A stretch of 64,000 bases of DNA from Porodaedalea pini (GCA_002794775.1 NBAY01000003.1:1736001-1800000), one strand, 5' to 3'; numbered from the stretch's first letter, positions 11,682 to 23,621 are shown. The notes: generated by a model not told the origin, from the sequence alone. A program made the numbers and translations.

Positions 11682-12717
11682 TTAAGCAAATGCGAACACA
11701 GCAAGAGCTCCAGCAAACACGGCAGTTCCATAGTTCTTCAGTTCTCCCAATCCAATAGCACCGCTCGATGAGCCTGACTGCGAGGCTGAGCTGCCTGAAC
11801 CAGTCGCTGTGTGACTAGCTGATGAAGGGACAGGCAGCGTGGAGGTCTCGACAGCGCTGGTGGCCGAGACGCTGGCGCTTGCAGTGCCTTCTTCGACTGT
11901 GAAATACGTGCCAGCGACGGGACCCTTAAGGCCGCTGGTGGAGACGTAATCCGAAAGAGAGAAGACGGAGACCCCGACGTTGGCCGAGGAGAGGTCTGCG
12001 GGCGGCGAGAAGTTCGAGGGTTGAGTGTAGAGGAGGATCACGTAGCTATACAGTGGAACATTACTTAAAGACTGTAATTGCACGTAATGTAGAAAGTAAA
12101 GTACAAACCGATGAGCGCCGCTGCCAGAAGCGGGAGCGGGACCGGCGTAATCGGTGATAGCAGTAGCCGATGAGTTGGTGACGGTCTGGTTGCTGCCTGA
12201 CGCTACAATGAAACGCACGACCGCACACTAAGTCCCTTGCGGAATAGCAAATATGACATTATGTAGCTAACCGTTGGAGAGGGACGCGTTGTTGACCAGC
12301 CAGTGACGCGTCTGGCCTTTGCTTTCATCGGTCCCAACAATGTCGGCGTCAACCATACAAATCGTGAACGTGCTTCCCAAGGAGACACTTGAGTTAGCGG
12401 TGGAGATGGTCACAGTGGGCTGGGACGCAACCTCTGTGCCACCGGGATAGGGAGTGTACATCCATTAGACACTCAACAGAGTCCTACAAACATCACCACT
12501 TACGGTCCTTGGAAAGTGCTTGACCAGGCTGAATGCCGCCGACGCCGTCAAAGGAGACGGACATGGCTGCACTGGGGTCAAAGGTCGTAAGGAGGCCGGG
12601 CACGAGGCCGGCATTGGAGAAGTGGGCCTCGATGGCCTCGATGCCGAGCGCAGTGTTGTTGTTCTGCGCTGCGACGAGAGTAACGAGCGAAAGGGCGAGA
12701 AAGAGCGGCTGGATCAT
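11682..12717 (-). CDS. Secreted PEBP/RKIP-family protein, probably GPI-anchored
   Basis: The ATG at 12717 begins a signal peptide (MIQPLFLALSLVTLVAAQ). The mature part carries PEBP hallmarks: QPTVTI, CMVDADIVG at the DPD position, HWLVNN, and GSGAHRYVILLYTQP, matching the family's GxGxHRY ligand-site motif. After the domain come a Ser/Thr/Ala-rich stretch (ASVSATSAVETS...) and a hydrophobic C-terminus (VFAGALAVFAFA), typical of a GPI-anchor signal. Three introns interrupt it, near 12447-12511, 12220-12285 and 12045-12110. PEBP proteins bind phospholipid headgroups or small ligands; secreted fungal forms are known but poorly understood. The DPD triad reads DAD here, so ligand binding may differ. 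Confidence 0.85.
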
Positions 12718-13316
12718 TTTGTTTTTGTCTTTTTTTGCAAAAGGTCGAGGTGGCTCGATGAAGGTTCGGAGAGAGAATGGGGCGTGCGAAAGCCAAGCTG
12801 GGGCTGGGCTTAAGTACCCCGGCACGCGTCATTTAATTTTAATTTTTTATTCGGGAGTCTACAAGTAGTTGAGCGAGCGAGAGGTATTCTTTTCCTCGGA
12901 AGCAACGAGCGCATGAGCCTTCAATATTAAATTAATGCAATTCCGTTGGAAATGAAATGGTAAAACAAAACAAGCAAAATAAAAGCAAGCATCTTCCTGC
13001 TGTAGAGGATACGGTAGCATACAGCCAGGGTGGACGAGGTCCGTCCGCCTTTCGCTTATGTCATCTTTGTTCGCGCGGGGTCGTTCGCGCGGGGTCATCT
13101 GCTCCTCTTCAGTCCTCAGTCTTCAGTCGTCGCTGCTTGGCCCTTGCTCTCCGTCCTCCATCATCTTCCTCACTCTCCAACACAGCCAACTCTCTCCAAT
13201 AACGGCCGTCTTTCTCTCCGTATTTATCCTCGTCGTCCTCCAATCCGCCCCGTACAGCCCTCCCTCCATCTCCATCCACTTCACATCTCTCCTCAACTCA
13301 CGCTCCAACACCGCAG
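12718..13316. promoter_or_regulatory. Divergent intergenic region between PEBP and GSK3 genes
   Basis: About 600 bases separate the two start codons. The half near GSK3 is CpG-rich and pyrimidine-rich, typical of a basidiomycete housekeeping promoter and 5' UTR. It contains a perfect 14-bp tandem duplication at 13069-13096. No third gene is supported. Confidence 0.5.
13069..13096. repeat. Perfect 14-bp tandem duplication upstream of GSK3
   Basis: GTTCGCGCGGGGTC occurs twice in a row without mismatch, 220-250 bases upstream of the GSK3 start. The GCGCGGGG core is GC-rich and could be a duplicated zinc-cluster or C2H2 site, but that is speculation. Confidence 0.6.
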
Positions 13317-14946
13317 ATGGCAAACCACGGCCCAATAAACGGTGTAAAGATCTCGGGTCAGTATTCGCGTCCCGCTGCTTGTTTGGCGTCCTGTCTCATC
13401 CATCCTAAGCAATCGACGACCCCCACAAGATCGTCAAAGTCATCGCCTCCGATGGCAAGTCGGGTGACCAAAAAGAAGTCTCCTACACCAACTGCAAGGT
13501 CATTGGCAACGGCTCCTTTGGCATCGTATTTCAAGCCAGGCTCGTGGGGGGTCCCAAGGAGGGTGATGACATCGCCATCAAGAAAGTCCTTCAGGACAAG
13601 CGCTTCAAGGTTCGTTTCCCGCTCCTCCTCATCTCCTGCCGTCCTACCCTATTTGGTCATACAACACGCTCTCTTACCTATCACGCGCACGTATAGAATC
13701 GCGAGCTCCAGATTATGAGGCTAGTGTCGCATCCGAACGTCGTTGACCTCAAGGCGTTCTTCTACTCGAACGGAGACAAGGCATGTCGATCTTTAACTCC
13801 TATCATGCCGTTATCACTAACTCTGACTTCTGCGTTTGGTCTGGAACCGTGCGAATAGAAAGACGAAGTCTACCTCAACCTCGTTCTTGAATATGTTCCC
13901 GAGACCGTGTATCGTGCTTCGCGGCACTATGTCAAACTGAAGCAGCCAATGCCCATGCTTCAAATCAAGCTGTACATGTACCAACTTCTGCGTTCTCTCG
14001 CGTATATCCACTCTGTTGGCATTTGCCATCGCGATATCAAACCACAGAATCTGCTGCTTAATCCTGCAACGGGGGTGCTCAAGCTTTGCGATTTCGGGTC
14101 TGCGAAGATCCTGGTGGCAGGAGAGCCGAACGTCAGCTACATTTGCTCAAGATATTATCGAGCTCCGGAGTTGATTTTTGGAGCAACTAATTATACCACA
14201 AACATTGGTTCGTTTACACTTATAATCTGCATGCTAGAGAATGCTTAACAGAAATTGCTGCTTTGTAGATATCTGGTCCACTGGTTGCGTCATGGCAGAG
14301 CTGATGCTTGGACAGCCGTTGTTCCCCGGAGAGAGTGGAATTGATCAACTGGTCGAGATCATCAAGGTGCTCGGGACGCCATCGAGGGAACAGATAAAAA
14401 CAATGAATCCAAACTACATGGAGCACAAGTTCCCGCAAATCAAGCCGCATCCCTTCCACAAGGTATGTCTGAGTCACTGTTAGTCTAGGTGACGCAGGAA
14501 ATTGTTCAACTGTTTTTATGAACCATATAAAGGTCTTCCGCCCGCGTACAGCTCCTGAGTCGATTGACCTAGTTGCGAAGCTTCTGGAGTACACACCGGA
14601 GGCGCGTCTGAGTGCCATTGAAGCCATGTGCCATCCATTCTTCGACGAATTGAGAGTCGAGGGTATGAGGATGCCGAATGGCAAGGAGTTCCCTAGACTA
14701 TTTGACTTTACAAGGGAGGGTGAGTCAGCGCATCGCCACCACATATTGGGCGCCTATGCGCACACTGCCTTGGAAGCGTACTGATACCCTTGTCCTTCCT
14801 CTTTTTCTACAGAACTCTCTATCCGACCCGATCTCAATCGACAGCTGGTACCGCCTCACTGCGAGGCTGAGCTCCGGTCGCGAAACCTTACACTGGACAA
14901 CTTTGTCCCGATACCGCTCGAACAGCTGCGAATCACGCTTGACTAG
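13317..14946 (+). CDS. GSK-3/shaggy-type serine/threonine kinase
   Basis: Spliced exons give a near-canonical GSK3 of about 390-400 residues. The glycine loop is [12 protein letters not shown], the catalytic lysine lies in IAIKKVLQD, and the catalytic loop is [10 protein letters not shown]. The metal site is DFGSAK and the activation loop reads [20 protein letters not shown], with the regulatory tyrosines of the family. Downstream are [24 protein letters not shown] and the C-lobe to [12 protein letters not shown] 13317 ([14 protein letters not shown]) precedes the first intron. Seven or so introns of about 50-70 nt are visible. GSK3 kinases are cytosolic/nuclear and act in stress, morphogenesis and meiosis pathways in fungi. 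Nothing looks broken. Confidence 0.95.
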
Positions 14947-15205
14947 TACGGGCGCTCCTGGGACCTGTCTGAAAACATGTCCGTGTATCGATAGCCCGCA
15001 GGACGAGCGTGTTTGTTCCGTGTAAAGGGGATGCTTGGATCGGGTGTCTGCAGCCTGCTATTGCTTACATACAATGCAATTGTTGTCTATATTCTTTTTG
15101 ATGATGAGCCTTTACTGTAGCAGCTGCTGTGCTCTATCTGACGCGAGAAGTATATGCAGTGCGTAACTAAGACTCATAATCACGCGATCGCACTCCTTCG
15201 TGGTG
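14947..15205. other. Intergenic region, GSK3 3' end to Met30-like promoter
   Basis: The sequence after the GSK3 stop is AT-richer and holds no gene. It serves as the GSK3 3' UTR and the distal promoter of the next gene on the same strand. Confidence 0.5.
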
Positions 15206-15226
15206 CACGTGCTTCATATATATAAG
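15206..15226 (+). promoter_or_regulatory. E-box (CACGTG) next to a TATA box upstream of the Met30-like gene
   Basis: CACGTG lies at 15206-15211, immediately followed by TATATATAAG at 15217-15226, about 75 bases before the ATG at 15301. In yeasts the Cbf1/Met4 complex binds CACGTG at sulfur genes and is itself controlled by SCF-Met30. Functional linkage here is inference from that knowledge. Confidence 0.5.
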
Positions 15227-15300
15227 ACTAAATCAACGACGCCGACAACGCCCACTCCCCGCGCCTCCCCTTTCTCTAGCATCCGAGCTCATCGTGCGCT

Positions 15301-17767
15301 ATGATGGCGACTTCGCTGTCTTCAGCGTCCGAACAAGCAAATTATTCGTGCGACACCCTTCCTACCCCACGCCATCTTCACCGTGCATCGGGTATGGCCT
15401 CGCGCTCACCTTCTCCGCTCCCTACGCCCCCAAACGAGGATGCTGTGATGTCCTCCTTCGAAATAGTCACTCCCGAAGAAGTACACTCGGGAGATCGGCT
15501 CGCGGACGCAGTTGCTGCACAGCCTTCTGAACAGGCATACGGTAGCAAGCAATCTGATGCGCCGCCTCAGCCTCCTGCGCGAAAGTTGTGTGTGCGACAC
15601 CAGCGAATGGCAGACGAGGGGACAAATCTGAAGATACAAAAGGTGAGTCGCTGTATTCGGACTATTATCACTGCCAAGTATGCAGAGCACTGCCTACCTT
15701 TATGTTAATGTGGCATGCACGCCAGTCACTTAGCCTTTGTACATATATGCTGATACTTTTCTTGGTTTCCCCCTCAATCTAGTCTCTCGACGCATTGCCG
15801 CTGGAAGACAGAGAAGTGGTCAACACTGTTTGGTCCAACTTCAGCTCTTCTCCGCATTCACGCCGCGCCATCATCCTCGAAGGCATCCTTACAATGTGCT
15901 GTTTCTCACAGCTTTCAATGGTTTCTGAACACATCCACACCCTCATCCGGCTCGACCCCTTTTCCGTTCTTCCGCGCGAAATCTCTCTCAAAGTGCTTCA
16001 TTACCTTGATGCCATCTCATTGTGTCGTGCCGCACAAGTGAACAAGGCCTGGTCTAAACTCGCAGACGACGATGTGCTCTGGCGCGGTATCTGCGAGCAA
16101 CACATCGGCCAGAAGTGCCATAAGTGTGGCTGGGGTCTTCCTATGCTAGAGCGTCGGCGAAGGATCAGGCTGCCGAGCTCTCCGCCTCCTGAGGGCACGT
16201 CTGCATCGTCTTTCTTCAAACGGGACCTCGAGAATTACCCCTTAAGTGACGAGGGCCGGCCTTTGAAGCGTAGGCGTTCGGAATCTTCCGAGATACTGAC
16301 TACTGCCTCGTCAGCGCTGCCGATGTCGGAGGCGAGCAGCAGTATGACTCTTTCGGTGTCGGAGTCAGGTCATTGTTCATCGCCTCAGACGGTTACACGC
16401 CCTTGGAAAGATGTCTACAGCGAACGTCTGACGATCGAGCGCAATTGGAGACGTGGCCGTTGCACAGTGCGCACATTGAGAGGACATACAGATGGCGTCA
16501 TGTGTTTGCAGTTCAGCGAAACATTGCACCATCCTTCCTTCCCGGTGCTCATCACTGGCTCTTACGACCGCACAGCACGCGTATGGAACTTGGAGACCGG
16601 TACTGAGATAAGATGTCTGCGCGGTCACTCGCGGGCAGTGCGTGCTCTCCAATTCGACGAGGCAAAGCTCATCACAGGTAGCATGGACAACACAATGCGC
16701 GTCTGGAATTGGCGAACTGGGAAATGCATCCGCGTCCTTGAGGGCCATACTGAAGGAATAGTGTGTCTGAATTTCGACTCGAACGTCCTCGCAAGTGGCT
16801 CTGTCGACAGGACCGTGAAGATCTGGAACTTCCGCACCGGTGAATGCTTCACACTTCGGGGCCATCGTGACTGGGTGAATTCTGTACAAATATGGGATTC
16901 TAATGCTGCCTCCGGCGAAAGCGGTTTTTGTCAGACACCGATGTTTGAGCCCTTCACTTCACAAGGGGATGCCTCTTCTCTCCCGACCATCGATCCCGGA
17001 AAGATGCTCTTCTCTGGCTCAGACGATGGGTCAATCATTTTGTGGGACCTCACGTCGCGCACCAGTGTGCGGACTTTCTCTGGGCATGTTGGACAAGTGC
17101 AGAGCCTGAAACTTGTCTACGAAACTCCGCCGTGCGAGGACGATGAAACTCTGCCTAGGAGCATATCCTCTCATGACCCTCGTTCGACACTTCCTTCGGG
17201 CCTTCCCGGATTTGCTCCCGCCTCCGTCTCCATTCCGTCTCCACCGCCACCGGACCATCCAGGTTTCGACGCTCCTGCTTTTGAACCTCCAGTGGGCTTT
17301 GATCCTTTTGCCTACCGTTCTTCTCCCAATCCCGCTCCGACTGTACAATCGTACATTCATAGCTCTCCGAGACAGCGTTCATCAAGCCCAGTCTCGCCCA
17401 AGCTCAGAACTAAGCCTGTGTTGATCTCTGGTAGTTTGGACAACACCATTCGTGTTTGGGACGTCGAAACAGGTAAAGCAATTACGACACTCTTTGGTCA
17501 TATCGAGGGTGTCTGGGCTGTTGCAAGTGACAAGCTTCGTCTCGCCAGTGCTAGTCACGATCGGACTATTAAGGTATCTTCTAGTCTTTGCTCGCATGGA
17601 ACAATTCTAATGACATTTCTTTCCAGGTCTGGGTTCGTGAGGAGAATCGCTGCATGGCAACGCTCGTTGGTCATAGAGGAGCCGTGACGTGCCTAGGTCT
17701 TGGTGATGATAAGATTGTTTCTGGGAGTGACGACGGCGACATTCGGATTTGGAATTTTGCGATGTAG
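15301..17767 (+). CDS. Met30/sconB-like F-box WD40 protein (SCF ubiquitin ligase subunit)
   Basis: The protein starts with a Ser/Pro-rich head, then CVRHQRMADEGTNLKIQK, the conserved Met30-type pre-F-box segment ending in LTMCCFSQLS. The F-box follows (DPFSVLPREISLKVLHYL ... DDDVLWRGICEQH), then an acidic/basic linker. Seven WD40 blades begin at LRGHTDGVM, LRGHSRAVR, LEGHTEGIV, LRGHRDWVN, FSGHVGQVQ, LFGHIEGVW and LVGHRGAVT. A long Pro-rich insertion lies between blades five and six. Introns are near 15641-15780 and 17573-17627; the last exon ends SGSDDGDIRIWNFAM. Family knowledge: it recruits substrates such as Met4-type activators to Skp1-Cullin for ubiquitylation, controlling sulfur metabolism and the cell cycle. 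Confidence 0.92.
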
Positions 17768-18260
17768 TTCCTTTACTCTTATTCATCCTTTGCAATCTCG
17801 TTTTCTCGCCTTTTCGAATACCAGCTGTACACGCGATACTGATACCATATTCACATGCCTCTTTTACCCGCTACATTATTCACTTTTTGCCTACTATTGA
17901 CTATACCTTCTGTAACATGCATATGGATAATATCACAACTGTGGAGTTGCGCGCAGTGCGCATCGCGTTTAAAGATCCCTTTCGGAATGGATCGATTGAG
18001 ACACCAGAATCCTCTCGACTAACATACAATGTATAGGATTATGGTCCAAAAAGTGAGATCAGGACAACATAAAGCTAAATGATACATGAGACATAATGAA
18101 AAAAAGAAAGTATTGACTGGTAACATAGAAATTGGATATGTTATGCGAATGAATAGATGGAGAACACGAGATACGTATAAGCTAGCTAAGGTAAAATACA
18201 ATGCACATGCCAGGAAAGCACACTAGATATAAATAAAAAGACAAGAGATAAAAGACTTCA
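17768..18260. other. Convergent intergenic region
   Basis: The region lies between two gene 3' ends (plus-strand Met30-like, minus-strand kinase/RasGEF). It is AT-rich with ATAAATAAAA-type runs suitable for polyadenylation on both strands. No gene is seen. Confidence 0.5.
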
Positions 18261-21200
18261 TTAGCTCCTTCCTCGGGCCGTTCTGAAACCAACAGCCGCG
18301 AGTTCATTGACACGATGCTCGTAGTCGCGGTCCTCCTGCTTCTGCAGCTCAAGGCTCCTCGCTTCCAATTTGTTCTCGGCAGACTGTCCTAAGGGAGTTG
18401 TGGCGAGCTGCTCCTCTAAGTAAAGCAAAGGGCCCGCTTTGCGCTCACCATCCCTATTGAAATTGTTGCTTGCGCGTTCTTGGAAGGCAAGGATGGCAAG
18501 AATGCTGTCGTACACATGCATATATTTCTTGAAATTGATCAAGGACTGGTCACCATGCGTAACATGATTCAGATGACGTTCGTACACGCCCTGAAGATCC
18601 TTGAGATGAACCGCTGGAAGATGTTGGATAAATCCTTATACTCCATTCCTCCGTGACGCCTGAGATGACTTACCTAGATAAGGCAGGCAGGAAGTTTCGC
18701 TGGCATCCGGCAAGGCATCCCTGTACACGCGGTGGTTATGGTTTATCTCGAGTAACCCGGATAGCTTCTTCTGGGTTTCCCGCATAGGCTTATCAAGGCA
18801 TCCTCTAGTCAGCTTTAGGCGCGTAATTGTCTGTGACTCAATGCCAGCTATAAGCGCAGACATAGAGGAATAGTTATGAAGCTTGCGGCATTCCTGGTGC
18901 CAGAAGTTATGAGTTGGGACGATCAGAAATTAATATAGCTAGAACACTCACAGCAGCCGTGTTTACGAAAAACCGCAACGTGTCTCCTCGATTCTCCAGC
19001 CTCTCCGAACGTAAAATAGACTTTTTCACCCAATTGACGATTTTGTTGTTTGTTACCCGAGCTTCTGCGACTTCGTTCGAGTTTGAACACACGGCAGGAT
19101 CGTCCTTGTACAATAGATAGGACACACAATCCGTGGCAGAGATCGCCTTGTACTTTCCGCCCTCTAGGATGGAAAGCGCGATCGCAAGACCCGTAGGCGT
19201 AATTTCGGAAGCTCGAACAGATCTTTTTGACCCCGCGTGCGAGAGTGTAGGTGACTTAGCTCGATTCGCGTGCATCGCCATCTACGAATCTCATTAATTT
19301 GCCGGCTCAAATGAATATCTCGAAATCATACCAGACTGTCGACTGTGTTAATCAATTCGCGAGCTGAATTGGAAAAGGCAGGCGGACTAGTAATGTCCTG
19401 AAGAAACATGCGAAGGTCTTCAAGATGATGGAGCTCCAAAGCTTTGGCAAAATGTCCCTTCAACCACTGACTCAATATATTGAGAACCCTGGTAACAGAA
19501 GAGGGAATTCAGCAACCTCCAGACGGCTCTTGAGAAAAAAGACTAACATATATCTTGTCCCAACACGCTCTTCAACGGGCATATTCTGATCCGAATTGGC
19601 GATTGTGAAACGATAGAGTAAGAGTCTTAGAACATCGGTTGTAGAGGCAAAAAGCCTGTGCGTTGTGAGAAAAGCATCTCGAAACTTCTGATCTCTAGTG
19701 TAACCTGACCCTTTCCTCTTTTATCAAAATCCAAGTAACGATAATGAAAGAAAATGACTTACCATTAGCTAAGTCCTTCAAAAGATCTTCGATCAGTCCT
19801 CCAAGCGAAGCACTATAGAAAGGTGCCTCAGTACACGACCTTAAGAAGGTCAACGATTAGTCTACTCACGCCTTTACTGATCCGTCCTTATTGTAACGAA
19901 TAGAAATTGAGAGATTTAGGTTACTAAAGTCTAATAATGGACTTCGAAATGGGGCAGCGTCCGAAAAGGACGACGACTGGTTGTGGCCTAACGGCGAGTC
20001 GACAGAACTTGGAATAGAAGAGGAGATGGACCCGCCGGACGGCTCACCCTCGCTACGCTCTTCGCTGGTCCGAAACGGCCGTGATTGCAGCATACCGGTG
20101 CTATAAGAAGAAGGGGGGTAGACTTGAGCGTTCTCCGATACTGAAGGCATGCGTCCGAGTGGGAAGCCGCCTGAGCGGAAGAATGACGTAAGGCCAGCAT
20201 CTGAATCAGTACGTTCAACATTCACTTTGGGTGGTGCGTTCGTCAAGTCATTCTCGGAGGCGCGAGAAGGATTTGTCAACGATAGAGCTGATGGCGGGGA
20301 GACTCGTTCGCGTGGGGGTGCGTTCAGCAAGTCATTTGCAGAAGCAAACGACGGATTTGTCAAATATAAGCCCGAAGGTGGGGAGGCTCCTCCATTCCGA
20401 CGAGTAGTTGGAAATAATCCGCTGCGTGTTTCTTGTCTGGACGAGTTGAACTGGTGCACTGCATTCACGGTTCCCGCGGCGCCGCCTATTGGACCTTGTA
20501 AAGAGCTCTGTGATGCCCTGTGCAGAGAAGCTCCGAGCGTCCCAGAAGCTATGGGTGGGCTCTTCGTCAGGATCTGACCGCTCTGTCCAGATAATGAAGA
20601 TATCGATGGTCTATGTCTACTTCCGAAACCTGATACAGATGCCTGAGGGACAGTGAAGCTGAATGAGCTACCCGACGATCCTGGGCTGGGTGTGACGCGA
20701 CTGAGCGCAGGTCCTGAAGCACTATTAAGTATGTTGATCCTAGGTGGCGTGGAGCTCTTCGGCGGCGTTGAGGATAGTGGCGACGGTGATGGCGGGGTTC
20801 TGAACGGCACTCCTACACCTGGGGACAGTGATGTGCGTGAAGGCAGTGGAATCGCAGCACTTCGATTCACAACCGGAGGAAGCTCCTTTACAAATGGCTT
20901 CGGCGATTCAGTTAGAGAATTGTCTGCGATCATGCTACGTAAGCGTGATGACACATTTTAGTATGAAGAAAACAACACTCACCAAGCATGAGGCCAGGGG
21001 AGGGGAGAGCGGGGGACGATGGCAGAGAACGCAAGCTTATCTTGACAGTCGCCATTACAGGACGCTCAAGCGGCTCCCAATTCCAACAATGCAGCATCAA
21101 ATTCCACATCTGATCACTCAATCCACGCACTACGACCGCTTCGTCCATCGGTTGATCAGGCAAGCGGCGAGCGACGAGGTCAGCTATGACATTTGCATCT

Positions 21201-23115
21201 CGGATCCGGTTGTGGTACGGTTTTTTGCCGGTCATAATCTCAAGGCAAAGCATCCCAAAACTCCAGACATCCGTTGAGGGTAGATGAGACACCGGTCCAT
21301 CGTAGTCATCTGGCTGCACTAGCTCCGGAGCCTGCCAGCGGACAGGGCTGTCGCCATGGACGGAAGAAGACATGTCAGGCGCGACCTGGCACATATGAGA
21401 CGGCATTCCATCATGAGCATAGCATATACTCACCTCTTCAATCACTTGCGATAATCCAAAATCCGAGACGCAAGCCCTTCCATCATCTCCAATAAGAACG
21501 TTCGCAGCCCGCAGGTCGCCATGGACGACACCCCGTCTATGGAGATATTCCATTCCTGACGCTACGTCTCCAAGAATAACAAGACGGTCGATGACTTCAT
21601 CTGTCGAGTTGATATAGTCCAGTGCGCTGCCGCACTCCATCCACGGGCTCACGGAGTAGATCTGATCTTCCATGTAGAAAATACCATAGAGACGACTGAC
21701 ATGAGGATGCTGAAGATCCCGCCAAATTTCGACCTCCTTATGAAAGCGCTGTATTTGACAAAACAATATGAACATGGAAGAATGATGACATCTGTCGGTG
21801 ACTTACCTTGCGCGCCTTTGCAGTGTGATTGATTGCCCTGGCGAACTTTAAAGCGACCTAGGATACAAGGTGAGTATATAGATCACACGGCAGAGCCGAA
21901 AACACAACACGCCTTTTCTTCCCCCAGCCACAGACCTAAGTATATCTTAGTACATGGATCGGGTGCCTGGAGCATTGAAGGCGTACCTGTGTAGACATCG
22001 TTATAAGCTCCGTATGCTGAGGGGTTCTTTGATGTCTTTTGTACCTGACCCGTCACTGCGAGAAAATCAGTACTGATGTGCAAAATATTCAACAATGTCA
22101 TTGCCTACAATCAATCATGGGCGGTAGAAACTGTGTCTTCCGGTGAATCTCATAGAGGCCCTGTTGAAGTTCGCGTGACTGTTCGGGCTGCACCGACTGC
22201 TGCTGTAACTCCTGTTGGGGTAAGAACAAAAAAAGATGCGTATGTGAGAAGGTGCAGCAAATAAATTTGATGATGCATTAATCACGGACCTCCTGAATTG
22301 TCTGCATAATAGGTTGCACGGCGCTCGGCTCGTTGAGGACATCCCGCAGACCGTCGACGCTTTGCAGAATATTCTGCAGAATTTCACGATTCTCTGCGAC
22401 GTCGCGCTCGTGAATAAGTTGAAGGTCGCGTTGGCCACGGTGCAACTCTGCGCTTGAAGCGATCTGGGATGTGGGAGTCAGAAGAAGTAGCAGGAAATGA
22501 TCCCATATTGGCGTACGTTGAAGTGCTGCGCGCAGAGGTCAATGTCCCTGTACAGTTGCTCAAGCCCCAATTTGATATCTCCCTGGTTGACGAGGCTCTT
22601 TATGCGGTTCCAAGATGCCCAGTTCAAAGCTAGAGTAGATAGTCAATAAGGATAATTTTGACTTTCTGCAGATTTGCACATTGCAAAGCTCACCTTTCTT
22701 GTGCGCGCGTTCGATGATACTGCATTGCATGCACCGCTCAGCAAAAGTGAATGGCGTGTGATGAGTGCTCAACTCACCAGGAGACCTCATCCGCAGCGGC
22801 CATGAACTCTGACCCCTCGAGACCCTCACACGTCTCACGGAAAGCTAGGAGGAGCCTCGCACACCGGTCGCTGAGGTCCCTGCATTGTGTCTGGAGGAAC
22901 AAGTTTGAGAGTTGCATATGCGAGAACAACATACGAATGCCCTACCCTGTAGACCTTGATATTCTGTACAGACTTTGCGAGTTCGACCGCTGAGAGCGCC
23001 GCCGAGTTAGTGGCGCACTCACACGAACCAAATGAAATGAACAGAACTTACCGGCGGTCACGGCCAGGTCCATGCCTGGCATACCAGCGATATTGATTAA
23101 CGTCTTGAGACTCAT
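18261..23115 (-). CDS. Helical-bundle (MLKL/HeLo-like) + TKL kinase + RasGEF fusion protein
   Basis: One minus-strand gene with about 20 short introns and no stop in the exon path. ATG 23115 (MSLKTLINIAGMPG) opens a helical region of about 240 residues (to about 22140) with YRLQTQCRDLSDRCARLLLA, IKSLVNQGDIKLGLEQLYR and HERDVAENREILQNIL. It resembles the agaricomycete MLKL-type N-terminal four-helix domain. A TKL kinase follows (about 22060-21000): YGAYNDVYTG glycine loop, VALKFA lysine, HGDLRAANVLI catalytic loop, SDFGLSQ, RWQAPELVQ, and STDVWSFGMLCLEI. A Ser/Pro-rich linker (about 20950-19870) leads to RasGEF_N (KDGSVKA ... VLNILSQWLKGHF) and catalytic RasGEF (TPTGLAIALSILEG, TNNKIVNWVKKSIL, TITRLKLTRGCL, SCLPYL, HLKDLQ, SLINFKKYMHVYDSILAI). 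It would activate Ras under kinase/helical-bundle control, probably at membranes. Domain identities are confident; the N-terminal family is moderately so. Confidence 0.88.
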
Positions 23116-23621
23116 GTCGGCTTCTGCAGCGGGACGACGAAGAGGAGAGGGGGAGAGGGGAAGGGCATGGACAACGACGACGAGGAGTCAAGAGATCGCG
23201 CAGGCTATCTATAAGGCACCAGCCAGGCGTCTAACCGTGTGTATTGTTTGGTCGACGAGGCGGTACAGCGCTCTCGCCGAGAGAGTCCGCGTGCCAGGAA
23301 TCAATTGCAGCATTTACGTTCGCTCAACTCTGTAAACGGGACGAATGGTACGTCTACAAGAGGCTTTGTCTGCAGAAGCACGTTAGCCATCGCTTTGCAT
23401 ATAACCTGGATTCTAAGCGAGAATCAATGACGCCTTTTATCAGGGACATCTTATCTTCTAGATAAAATCAGTCCGAAAAGAAATCATCAAGCTACAAACA
23501 TTTCTCAACAGCGAGCTTGCGAATGGCATATAATTCAACGCCCTCTGTAGCTTACTCTCTTATGTCTTAATCAACGAAAGTAATAATAAAAAATGATAAA
23601 AATCCATCTGTCGAAATACAA
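23116..23621. other. Upstream region of the kinase/RasGEF gene
   Basis: About 500 bases hold no recognisable gene. The part next to the start codon is purine-rich on the plus strand; the distal part is AT-richer and provides the T-run downstream of the tRNA gene. Confidence 0.45.

Noticed and set aside
20930..22060. Kinase of the fusion protein as an inactive pseudokinase (MLKL analogy)
   Set aside because: The beta-3 lysine, catalytic Asp and DFG are all present, so the analogy to MLKL cannot be extended to loss of catalysis.
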